Shown here piece after piece: positions 36,493-47,396 of a stretch of DNA of 64,000 bases. The notes under the pieces are model-generated. The model was not told where the DNA came from, did not search any database, and saw nothing but the letters and a program-made list of their open reading frames with translations. Origin of the DNA: Episyrphus balteatus (taxonomy: Eukaryota; Arthropoda; Insecta; Diptera; Syrphidae). The translations under genes and the position numbers were made by a program. The stretch lies in assembly GCF_945859705.1 (NCBI RefSeq), contig NC_079136.1, forward strand, positions 127,507,027 through 127,571,026, given 5' to 3'. The number at the start of each line of letters is the position of its first letter. Position 1 is the stretch's first letter.

Positions 36493-39228
36493 AAGAATAT
36501 GGATTTTAGATCTGGATAAAAGCGGGTAAATATATTAATGGCCTCAAATCCCCCCCAATATGAACCCAAACATAACCTCCAACTTAATTTCAAAGTCGCT
36601 AAAAATTAAGCACACATATGAAACAAAACCGCCACCGCGAATCTACCACCGCCAACTGCCCGGCCGTTCGCTACACCACCGCCCTCTATGTTATAGTTGA
36701 GTAAACTCACAATTATCCAAATATAAATCTGCTGTTAATTTCATTCGATTTATCTTAGTTAATATGGTTTTTCGGATTGTACACACAACACACAAACACG
36801 TTCCAACCAATCCACACCCATTCATATGAATATGTCCAGAATCCAGAGCAGCAAATCGGTGTTGGGTCTTTCACAAAATGAAAACTGAGTTATTCCAGCC
36901 ATGAATGCTAATGAACTCATCACTCGTACATTATATCCCCCGCGATGTGTGCTAAACTGAGGTCCTTCTGTCTGTCTCTCTGTCTGTCGGTATATCCCTC
37001 TGTCTACTTGATAACTCAGTCCAAATATTTTTCCCACCAACATCAACATAAACCATCAGCAGACTCTGCGAGCCCAAATCAAATTCACAAGTGTAGAGAT
37101 TTCCATCGGGTACAAAGTGTGAACCAACCAACTTCCCATTCCCATAATTATAACTGTCCACCTCCTCAAACTGAAATTTCGTCCATCGGAATGCACTTCC
37201 TCGACATGATAAGCATGTGCGTATGCAGAATTATATATACCTATGGAATGATGATTGAGAGAGACGAACACGAGAGCTTCTAATTATAACTGTTTCGTTA
37301 ATAGCAACAAGAAGTGAACTTTAGCGCCCTCTACCATATAGGTATATCTCCCATCTCCAACTTCTGCAGGATTGTGAACAAAAGGATGCACTTTAATAAT
37401 GTGCATCCTTAAAACCAATGTTCGCAACCAAACGTGTATTGGAAGTGTACCTCTCACCATAAATTCGATCGACTCTCTAGCACGTCCCTTAAACCAAAGT
37501 CCATCATCCAAGTTCGAAGATGGAAAGGACACACGACTACACAGAAGAAACCAAAAACAGAAAAAAAAACGTCCTTAATTAAACTACGATGCAAAAGGGC
37601 GCCTAGGGAAATGATTGTGATTTCGAAAGGACATTTGAAATTTTTGAAGTGCGGTGCGCACTACGTTATACTGCTGGATGATGATGTGCCACAGGGTACA
37701 AGTGTAAGGCCCATACTCTTTGTTACGTTCATTTTGTTCTGCTTTTGACAGTTCAATTGCTTTCGATTGCGTTTCACAAAATTGTAGTAGATGCATGATG
37801 GGTTGGGGTGACTTGTCCCCAGAATGGAAACTCCATTTTAATTAGTTCAATTTTACCTACTATTGTGTCCTTTTTGTATTGTATGTGTATGTTCATAAGG
37901 ACACATCCAAAGAATACAAAAGAGAGAACATGGGGAGTTCCCCAGGATCGAAAAACCTGATGAATATAATATAGAAATGACGACGCGTAGGTGTATATGT
38001 AAACATGAGATTCAACAATTTGTACTTATGTGGCTGAAGTGGTGAATGGTGAATTCGATTTCAGGACCAACAGGGCCAAAGGACAAAAAAATAAAATCAC
38101 AATTTTTTTTTTGCATTGTTTTACGTTTATCAAGACTTTTCTATCGTATTTTTAAAACCAAAATAAAAATACAAAAACTCCAAAAAAAAATCAGGAAGAA
38201 GGATGAAATGCTCCATTATCTCTTGAAGGCTTCAAGGGTGATATGTGTGTGATGTGTTAAGGGGGGAATGTTTGTTTGTTTTGTTTTTTTTTTTGTCTGT
38301 TTGGAGTTGAAAAATTTATAGCCTGGATGTTGGCCTTTGTGCGGGGGAGTATAAGGACATGGGACTGGGTTGATATGTAAACAAATGCGGGTGGAAAAAT
38401 ATACGAACTTTGACAAAATAATGGTTATGTCGAGTTTTTTTTTTTGGTTGAGTCTTTATTGTTACGATCCTTAACCAAGCTTTTTTAGAACAAAACACCA
38501 TCAAAAAAGAAGGGAAACTAGAAAAAATGTTGATGGGCAGTCAGTTTTGGTTATCAGTGTTTTTGAACTTGAATGAAAAGCAGCAGACATTCAAAAATAG
38601 AAGAAAAACAAAATTATTCATTTTGTTTTGGGAAGGGGCATAATAGGGATGAGGTAAAGTTAAGCTAGACAAAGTGATGTCCTGATTAGGTATCATATAT
38701 AGGTGGCAGGTTGACAGAGTGGCTAGGTTAGGTATTCAAGCGCAATGATGATGGAGTATTTAATTGTATAAAATAATTGAGTTTGAAGTTTAAAAAAATG
38801 AGACTGACAGTTTGTTGAAAAAAAGGTTTAAAAATGGCATTTAAGGATAACAAAGAGATACCTATAGAAACAATGGATCAGTAGCTTATTTTAATAAGAG
38901 TGGCAGATGAAAATTGAAAGTCAGGTATGACAGAGAGTTTGAAGTCTTTTATTCTCACTTCGATATCAATAACAATTTCCAATCCTTAATAATATTAAGG
39001 ATTATAGTCAAAAGATTGGATTAAAATTTGGATTAACCGTATAGCATTTGAAATCTTAACAGCTTCTACACCAGTATTGAGGTGCACATAAAAACTGGCA
39101 TGAGAAATAACCACACCACCGCTGCAACACGTCCGCACCATTTCATTTTCAAAAATGAAATGGTGCACCACCGCCACACAGTGGGGCAGAATAGGTCGAT
39201 TTGAGATATTAATTACTTCTACTAATAA
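36493..39228. other. low-repeat non-coding island
   Basis: Better-balanced sequence 36.5-38.0 kb with short overlapping frames on both strands and no recognisable domain. (CTGT)n-like tract at about 36968-37007. One GCACCATTTCATTTT hairpin at 39135-39166. Confidence 0.45.
39135..39166. repeat. short hairpin GCACCATTTCATTTT / complement
   Basis: 15-bp perfect arms with a 2-nt spacer. The same arm sequence recurs at 40.25, 40.31 and 40.6 kb. Confidence 0.85.
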
Positions 39229-39230
39229 TA

Positions 39231-39364
39231 GCTGCGTTCCTTTGGAAATATTTATCTACTTTTTAGTAATTAAAGCTGCTTTGAACTACTTTTTCAGTAT
39301 AGCAAAGTAGATCAAAGTAGTTTTAAGTACTAAAAAGTAGATAAATATTTCCAAAGGAACGCAG
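39231..39364. mobile_element. 134-bp mariner-type MITE
   Basis: Inverted ends GCTGCGTTCCTTTGGAAATA (39231) and its complement ending at 39364, identical for 38 bp to TTTTTAGTA, each flanked by TA. The whole element folds as a hairpin (about 57-bp arms). Confidence 0.8.
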
Positions 39365-40231
39365 CTAATAAGACATTTTTTGTCACTTTTATTTGGTTTT
39401 GTAACTAAACTTAGCAGTGTTCTTGAAATTTAGAAACTTTTTTCCATTAAAATATTAGTTTTTCTCCAGGAAATTAAGTAAGGGGACAAAATATTAATAA
39501 ATTTGAAAAAACCTATATTTTTAAATTATGTTTTTTTTCTATAAAAAGTGAGCTATATTTTAAGAAATAGTTCTTTAGTTTGATCTAAGAAAAAAATTGT
39601 ATGGGAAGGGGGCTGTATTACCCCTCGTTCCGGTGGGAGGGGAAATTTTCTGAAAATTTAACCTTAAATTTAAAAAAAAAATACATAAAATCAACAAAAA
39701 GACCTAGAATACTGTGCAATAGCTTTTTTGAAAGCTTTTTTAGCATTCTTTCAAATGTTTTTCGATTTAAGTAATTTTTGCCTATACTTTATGTGAAATA
39801 AAATTTCAAAATCAAAACTTTGAAACAAATTGTCAAATTTGATGTTCAAGTTATTTTTCTTTTCAAATTTGCTTTGTAAGGTGGGACTTTTTTTAAAAAA
39901 CTTTATAGCCGCATCAATTTTAATTGGAAAAAATTAATTATAAATTAAATTAAAAAATATTTTATATTATATAACAAATCACCCTGTTTCACGAAACTTT
40001 TTATAATAAAAGAAAAAAAAAAAAACAACTTTTAAAAAGAAAAAAAAAAAACATTTTTTATAAGTAATCAGTGCATGATTGTCAAAAAAGAATGATTTTG
40101 TAATTTATTTTAATAAAAACAAAGAAACACTTCCTTTAAAAAAACAGTTTTTTGAAGTTCAAAATTTCATTAAAAATATTTTATAGATAAATATTTAGCA
40201 AAGGTGTTTGTATAGGCTTATAGAGTAATTA
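39365..40231. other. AT-rich non-coding
   Basis: Nothing recognisable beyond homopolymer runs. Confidence 0.5.
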
Positions 40232-40373
40232 CCACGACTGCACCACGTCCGCACCATTTCATTTTGAATGAAAAATTCGGTGCACCACCACCGCACCACG
40301 ACTGCACCACGTCCGCACCATTTAATTTTGACTTAAAATTGGGTGCACCACCGCCGCACCACGACTGCACCAT
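40232..40373 (+). repeat. 63-64-bp tandem repeat (2.3 copies) rich in GCACCAC
   Basis: Copies start CCACGACTGCACCA at 40232, 40296 and 40359. Each contains GTCCGCACCATTT(C/A)ATTTTGA and its partial complement, so each can form a hairpin. Confidence 0.85.
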
Positions 40374-40457
40374 GATCAAAAATTCTATTCTCGTACTTAT
40401 ACAAATGTTTAAGTAGTCTTCAAAGTTATATTGGCTTAAGACAGTTCGTACAAAGAT

Positions 40458-40539
40458 GACTTAGTGGTCGAGTGGTTAAGGCGTTGGACTTCTAATTGAT
40501 AGTCCTCTGGATACTCGGGTTCGAATCTCCTTCTCGTCG
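40458..40539 (+). tRNA. tRNA-Ser-like gene or pseudogene (anticodon-position triplet TCT)
   Basis: 82 nt with a serine-type body: box A GTGGTCGAGTGGTTAAGGC with an intact D stem, an extended variable arm, box B GGGTTCGAATC, and 3' CTCGTCG. A T-run suited to Pol III termination follows at 40544. The acceptor stem pairs only at positions 1-3 and 7, and the anticodon and T stems have mismatches. The triplet at the anticodon position is TCT (an Arg anticodon), where tRNA-Ser would have GCT. Probably a pseudogene or SINE-like derivative rather than a working tRNA. Confidence 0.45.
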
Positions 40540-40596
40540 GTAGTTTTTTTTTATATTTCTCAATAATCCAAAATTATGTATCATGGTGCAACGAAT

Positions 40597-40638
40597 TTTT
40601 CATGCAAAATGAAATGGTGCAGCGGTGGTGCGGCGGTC
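40597..40638 (-). repeat. inverted copy of the GCACCATTTCATTTT repeat
   Basis: AAAATGAAATGGTGC (40607-40621) followed by AGCGGTGGTGCGGCGGTC is the complement of the 40232-40357 unit, so the tRNA-like sequence is bracketed by inverted copies. Confidence 0.8.
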
Positions 40639-40639
40639 A

Positions 40640-42246
40640 AAAATGTTTTTATTTTTTTCTTTAAAAATTCAATTTTTTTATTACTCGGGTGCACGATATA
40701 AATTCATGAACTCTTTAAGGACTTCATTTGTCCCCTTTAACGTCCTTTTAACGGTCATGAACTACATAGCGATTGTCTACAATCGCAGGTATTTTTTGCT
40801 GTTAAAGAAATTTTCGCTAAAAGAATATTTAACAAAGCAATAACCCTTTTATTGAATTTAAAAAAAAATCAACTTCCAACTTCAGTCACGAATATGCAAT
40901 AAATTACGTTTGAAAGTTCTATTGAAAAAACCTTATCACCGATTCAGTCTTCAAAAAAAATTTTTTTTTTTTTTTTCTCTTTTTCTCACACTCTTATAGT
41001 CTGTGGTTTTCCCTTTTTTACCATTTCAACCAAAAATGTGTGTCATAATTTATTCATACAATGCAATTTAGAAGTACGTCTTCACTAACTCCTTGCAATT
41101 ATCCTGTTAATCACATCCCTTCTTACCAGAGACTCAATTTCGATTCTACAAAAGGCTCCAGAACGAGGTCTGGAGCAAAAGCGAAGGATATCCATTTCGC
41201 TTTTAAAACAAAATGAACACAAAAAAAAAAGAAGATATCACCTCATTAATTTGGCGAGAAAGTTCATTTAAATAGTAAAAATGGCTATTCTAGTTTTAAG
41301 ATTTGAGGGGGTTATTCCTTACAACGAAGAAAACGACACGAACCCGAACGACAAGGACGAAGACGACGAGCCAAAGGACTTGCTATAAAATTTTCCTCTA
41401 CTTCTCGGTATGTGAGAGGAAATTTATTGGAATGCAAACTTTTTAAATGAAATTTACTTTGCACATCCTTTTGCTGGTTAGCATCAGATTCAGCAACAAG
41501 ACTGAAGCGAACTGAACTGCACTTGGCATGTGCGGGGGAGTAGGTAATACCTAGTTCCCTGTAGAAATCTTTGTTTTCGCAAGTCTTTTGCAGGTTTTGC
41601 GAGAAAAATACAAGAGTTTTCCTAGTTTTGAGAGTAATTTTAGTAATTTACATAAATCCGTTTTATTTATTTATTTTTTTTTGAATTTTTGTTCAGAAGT
41701 GGAATCAACTTTAGCTTTTGTGGTTTTTTATTTTTATTTTTTTATGTTTGTTATTGAATTTTGTCCTCTCAAACTTTACCCACAGCAATTTTGAAATTTT
41801 TTCCTTTTAAAAAATCTGGAAATGAATGAAATCCTTTAACAGAATATTTTTTTTTTCATTATTTTTTTTTTTTGTTTTGTATGTAAGTGGTGTTCTTCTA
41901 CTTTTGTTTTACTCTTTTTTTTCTGTTATTTTTCTTTGTACTTAAATCAAAAAGTTGCAAAGGACACAGTCAAGTCCTTTGAGAAAATAATAAAAATTGT
42001 GCAGTGAAGCAAAGAAAAGGCGCGTTCAGTTGTTTTTTTTTTTTTTTTTTGTGTAGCTACACAAAATCGTGACATACATTTTTGATGTAATTAGTAGAAA
42101 AGTGTGTAAGTGTGAGAAAATTTAAGTCTTTGAATTTTTCTTTTGATATAGGAAAGAACGCAGAAATTATGTGGGTTTCCTTTTTTTTTGAGAAAACCAG
42201 ATTTGAATATTCTATTTCTGGTCATAATTTAAAGCAATTGTAGGAT
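40640..42246. other. non-coding, no gene recognised
   Basis: AT-rich; short frames lack any family signature. Confidence 0.45.
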
Positions 42247-42254
42247 GTATATAG

Positions 42255-44239
42255 CATAGGCGGATCCAGGGGGGGGGGCACGGGGGCACGTGCCCCCCCC
42301 CAGAACTTAAAGTTCATACTTAAAGGAAATCAAACTTTAAGAGTTTTTAAAATATATGAATAGTAACAGAAATAACTTGAGTGAAACTCTTGTCTATTTC
42401 TGGCTGAAAATGCGAATTTTATGGTTTGTTGCATCCCTTTCCCATGAAAAGCTCCACCTCACAAATAAATAAATGGCTATTTGTTGGGTACACACGAATT
42501 TTTTTTTCGATTTAAAAAAAAGTGAATTTTCAAAGTGATTTTGGTGAAAAATTTTGATATGGACATCGAATGACATTGAATGATATTCTAAAAAAAAAAT
42601 AATTGTATATGCAACTCTATTTTTTCATACGGAGGGGTTAAAAAATTTGCACTTTTCTCGTTGTTTTTTTTTTAACATTAGTTTTGTTTTAAATAGCGGA
42701 ACATGCCACAACATTGCATAAACTATATATTATAGAACTGCTAGATATGTAGAACAAACTTGCATTTCAGAAGTTTGTCCAAGTTTGAACCCCGAAAATA
42801 AAGACCCTTTGAAAAAAACTTCTTAAAAGCGACCCTTACTTATAGATTTTTATAAATATTATTTTATTGAGAAAATTTCTCCAGTGATACCTCTAAAAAT
42901 ATGTAAAAAAAAAATAGTGTTCCAAATTTCAAAAGAATCGGTGCAGTAGTTTTGAAGTTATGAGGAGCACCGGCGTTGAAAACATTAGTTGTGGGGATAA
43001 CGATTTAAAGTTTTGAACTCTGGACTAAAAGACTAAAACGTTCCTAAGGGAAGTATTAAAATACTCATAACTTGGTCAATTTGGCTCCAAGAGACCTACA
43101 ATTTGAACACAATATTCTTGAGATATAAAACAATTTAACCCCTTATAGCCCCATGTGACATTTCTGTAACAAACCGAAAAAGATTGCATAAAAGCTCTAC
43201 GAACTATTTTTTTCTCTTTTGAAGCTTCTAATATAATCTTTAAGTATTGCTTTATCGAGATAGTACTTCAAATTTCTAATAAATAACACCAATAGTTTTT
43301 AATTGACAGTTAATGTTGAAAGTTGGGCTTTTTTTGAAAATAAGCTAATTTTTGTAAAAACTACGAAATTCAGAAAAAAGTTTTTATTAGTAAACCCACG
43401 GGGTTTTATTTTTTTTGCTTGAATTTTTGCATTTTTATATAAAAATAAATTATTTAAAATTTTTTTTTACTCCATAAATATCGAAATAACTAAGTAAATA
43501 ATGATTTTATTGAATTTAAAAAAAAATACGTGTTTTATTAAAGATAAAGGCCAATCGATTGACTTATTAATTTACGACCTTGGGTTACAAAAGGTTGATG
43601 CAAATAAAAAAAAACAAAACTGGGTTTCCCAGCAAAAAAGTATGATTCAGTTTTTTTTGTTATTCTTAGGAACTTTAATATTTATTAGAATGAAGTCTTT
43701 AGTATTTGACTAAAAACTACTAGATCATTAACTAATGGTATAATTATGTCCATAATATTGCAAAATTTTATACAAAATCAATTAGAAAACGTAAACATTT
43801 TTTTTTCAAAATTTCATCTTTAAAAATTAATTTCTCAAAAACTATTTGATAAAACAACTTAAGTAAAAAAATTAAATAAAGAATAGATTACTTACTTTAA
43901 TATAGCACAGGAAAGTAAGTGCATGCTCTGATTTTTATATTTTCTTTCTCCCGGCTAATCCAGGGGTAAGTGGGTAAGCACTTAAGTGGCTTTTACTGTA
44001 ACAAGAAAATTAAAATTTTTCCTTCCGAATAACTTTTTGGTCATTTGGTACCTATTTGATGTCGGAAATGTGCCTAAATATTTTTGGCCAGGTTTTAGAC
44101 CACTGTGGGTCGTTAAAATGTTCTGCTTGTTAGTCAGTCGTATGGTACTTCACTTTATTTCTAACTGTTATTGCTGTTTTTTTTGCCAATCCGTCCCTTG
44201 TGCCCCCCCCCCCAGAAAAAAATCCTGGATCCGCCCCTG
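42255..44239. mobile_element. hAT-like element with poly-G/poly-C ends, 1985 bp
   Basis: Perfect 8-bp duplication GTATATAG (42247-42254, 44240-44247). Ends CATAGGCGGATCCAGG (left) and complement of CCTGGATCCGCCCCTG (right), each followed by a G-run/C-run and GCAC. The interior is AT-rich without a recognisable transposase. Confidence 0.85.
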
Positions 44240-44247
44240 GTATATAG

Positions 44248-46988
44248 TGTTTGTTTAAAAAAAAGTACAGAGCAACTGTACATTAAAAAAAAAAATAGAG
44301 GACAAAATATTCATTTTTATAGCCATTAACCACTAGACGAGCAAGACGCTTCCAACGATACTTCATTTATTGAATTGCGGTAAGTAGTATAGGAGCTATG
44401 ATATCACAGGTAAACATACATACAATTTAAAGCAGTATAGAAGTTAAAATTTTAAAGAAGCAAAATTATATATTGTATAAGAAGCTTTCTAGGACTTCTG
44501 CCCGGATTCTTAAAAGGGCAAAAACTTTTAGACACCATTATATTATGTTTATAGAGAATATTTCCATTGGTTTTATAAAGAGACTTAATAAAGTTTAAAT
44601 AACGTCGGAGAATATCCCTAGAATAATTATATCAGTGTTCGTGTTAGCCTGCAAGGAAATGCTCCTTAAAATAAAACTATATTTTTCTAAAGGATTTTTG
44701 TATGCTGATTCCGAATCCGAAATTGACCTAGCACGTCACATTTTTTAGATATTCCCGTTAGAAAATCTCAAAAACCCATTTTTTGTTTGCTGTTTTCGAA
44801 GAAATATTTTGGCATAATGTAATCTTTTTCAATTAAAATTAATACGGTTTATGAAAGAACTTATTTTTTTCTTTCAAATTCAGTTTCAATCTTCTCAATA
44901 TCTCTTTTCTTCTCCGAGATGTCTTAATTTAAGTAAGTTTAGTATAGGTTTGGCATATCTTACCATAAAGAAACTGATCTCTAAAAATTAATATATCTTT
45001 CTCCCTGGAACTGATTTTGAATCCGAACTCAAAAAATTTCGGTCAGCTCTGGTTTTTGAGATATAGTAGTTTTTTTTGAGATTTTCAAAAAAAAAACTTG
45101 ATTTTGTGATACTTTAATGCGAATATCTTAAAATCCTGATGTGATAGAATTTTTTTGACTTCGGATTCTGACTCAGCACATCAAAAACTATAAGAAAAGT
45201 ATACCTACTTTTGCTTCTAGGAGAAACAAATCTGAAGCTCTACAAGGCAGTTTATCGAATGGTTTATTACAAATAAGATATTTCTAAATAGAAAAATAGT
45301 ATATAAAACTACAAAACACTTAAAAATGTTGTTTAATGTATTTTATTATGGTTTTCTTTACATATTCAACTTTTTAAATACAATGGGCATTGATATTTTA
45401 CATTTTCCTTAATTAAGGTGCTTTTGTTCATGTAGGATTTGCTAAAAAATGAAGCATTTCGAAATGTCTGCTTTTTTTGTCAATCAGTATTTAAAAAAAT
45501 GAGTAAACATTAATGTAAAAGGACATATTTGTGTCAATCGATAGGTCATATTATAAAGAATAAGTTCTCCAAATTTGAGCTCAATGGGACAAATAGTTTT
45601 AATTTTATACAAGTTCAAATGAATCTAAAAGGGTGATTTTTTAGAAACTACCCACATTTTTCAAAAATCATTTTTACAAAAATAGCTAGTACCTGATAGA
45701 ATTTTTCTGAAACCACATTTAGATTCAGGAAAGTCTAATCTTTCAGCGAAAATTTTCTTCCGTTTTAAAACAGCGCACTAAATTAAAAACAACTAAAATA
45801 ATGCATCACCACGTTAAAAACCAACTTCCACTTATGAATCTGAGAGCCAACTGAGAGAATCAAGGAAAGTCAATGACGTTTATGGATATGGTGTTAACGG
45901 GTTAAAATATCGAATTGCTTTTAAAAAAAGGTTAATAAACTAAAATTTTATGAGCAGTGTTCAAATTTGCCCTACTCTCCCTTACTCCTCTATTTAATGC
46001 CTATTTATTAACATTATTTTGAATCATTGATATAAATACATTTTATGCGGAGTATTTTTTTCGGATTATCTCATTGAAGAACCAATTTTTATCATCTATC
46101 CTAACCCTACCTAAAGAAAAGTTAATTTCGAAATTATGTATAATGATTGTTCATGTGGCGCATTTTCGGAACAAAAAAAAATCACCGGTCACAATATTTA
46201 AGAAAAAAAAACGGTTTTTATGTACAAGGTACAAACATTTGAACTTTTTCCAGAAAAAAAGGGTTTCATTTCTTGAAATCGAACTTATAAATTGAGATGA
46301 ACAAACAAAAAAATGGAATAGAATTGATGATTACAAAGGTCATTTTTTTTTCGGAATTCCAACGTCTTACCTCTTAATTCTGAAAATAACTAAGCCACTT
46401 AAAAACTTCATGTTGATGAAATTAGTTTGAGTGATGGCCCAAAGAGGCTTAAATACAAAGCCATTATTTAGAAAGAATTATCTCGATAATTTGCTACGAC
46501 TTGAAGAAGCAATTGCTTATATGCCCAACTTACGAATGCTGATTTTGTATAATGCTGAAATGTAATGTCTCATCTTTTGCGCTATAAATTTTACCTCAAA
46601 TGCTATTTCTACTGTACTTAAATAGATTTGTAAAATTTGCCTTTATATTACTTGTTCAAGGCTAGGGTCCGAGGGTATCTCCTTCGGAATTCCATGTGTG
46701 TGAATACCTGAACTTACTGGTTTATGCCAAAAACAAGATTTTCAGAAATTTTGAATGCTATAAGTTTTGGCACACCTTCGAAGAAACTATACCATAAAAG
46801 TTATTTGTTGAAATCAAAATTTTACAAAATATTTGTTTTGAAAATTAACATTTATTTCCAATAAAAGTAAATACATTTTAAAGTAATATTAATAAAGGCG
46901 TAACATGTACATACACAACTGTTAATGTTTGAAAACGCCACCTTACATAACTATAACTCGATTAAAGTAGACATTTATAGGATACAAT
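44248..46988. other. non-coding 3' of ref(2)P; old repeats
   Basis: AT-rich. A segment near 45127-45200 (GATGTGATAGAATTTTT, GACTTCGGATTC, CTCAGC) is related to 61756-61830. No gene recognised. Confidence 0.5.
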
Positions 46989-46994
46989 TTTATT
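46989..46994 (-). terminator. ref(2)P: candidate polyadenylation signal of ref(2)P
   Basis: AATAAA on the minus strand about 260 nt past the stop codon. It is the first such hexamer after the stop, next to an A-run on that strand. Another AATAAA lies at 46851-46856. There is no transcript evidence, so the choice is uncertain. Confidence 0.35.
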
Positions 46995-47253
46995 TTTTTT
47001 TTTTTTTCAAAGAAGCCTACAACCGTCTAAAGAACAAAACAAAACTGCATTAGGGAAACATTCTAATGTCAAAAAATAAAATATAATCAAAATTCTCTTG
47101 TGGTTAATCTTTAAAATATTTATGCGGGAAAAATGGGGAAGGGGTACGTACGTATACACTAAATACTAAAAGATTAAGATTATAATATATATATATTTTT
47201 TTTATAATTGATTTGATTAAAAAAAAGTTCTATTGTTGTTATTTGTGATGAAT

Positions 47254-47396
47254 TTAGTTGCGTTGTGCAGCCGTCATTAGGTCCAAAGCAAGAGGAATAC
47301 TGCCATTTACAGATTCCAAAAGTTGAGTCAATACGGCACCTTCATTGCTGAAGCCCATTGCCATCATACCATGAACTGCGCTATTGATACGTGGAT
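47254..47396 (-). CDS. ref(2)P: ref(2)P coding exon 3 (UBA domain)
   Basis: 143 nt from acceptor ATTAG to the stop TAA at 47256-47254. It encodes DPRINSAVHGMMAMGFSNEG and the remaining UBA helices, ending in AAQRN. The MGF loop is the usual ubiquitin-contacting motif of UBA domains. The exon is too short to stand out as an open reading frame and was found by completing the splice phase. Confidence 0.9.
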
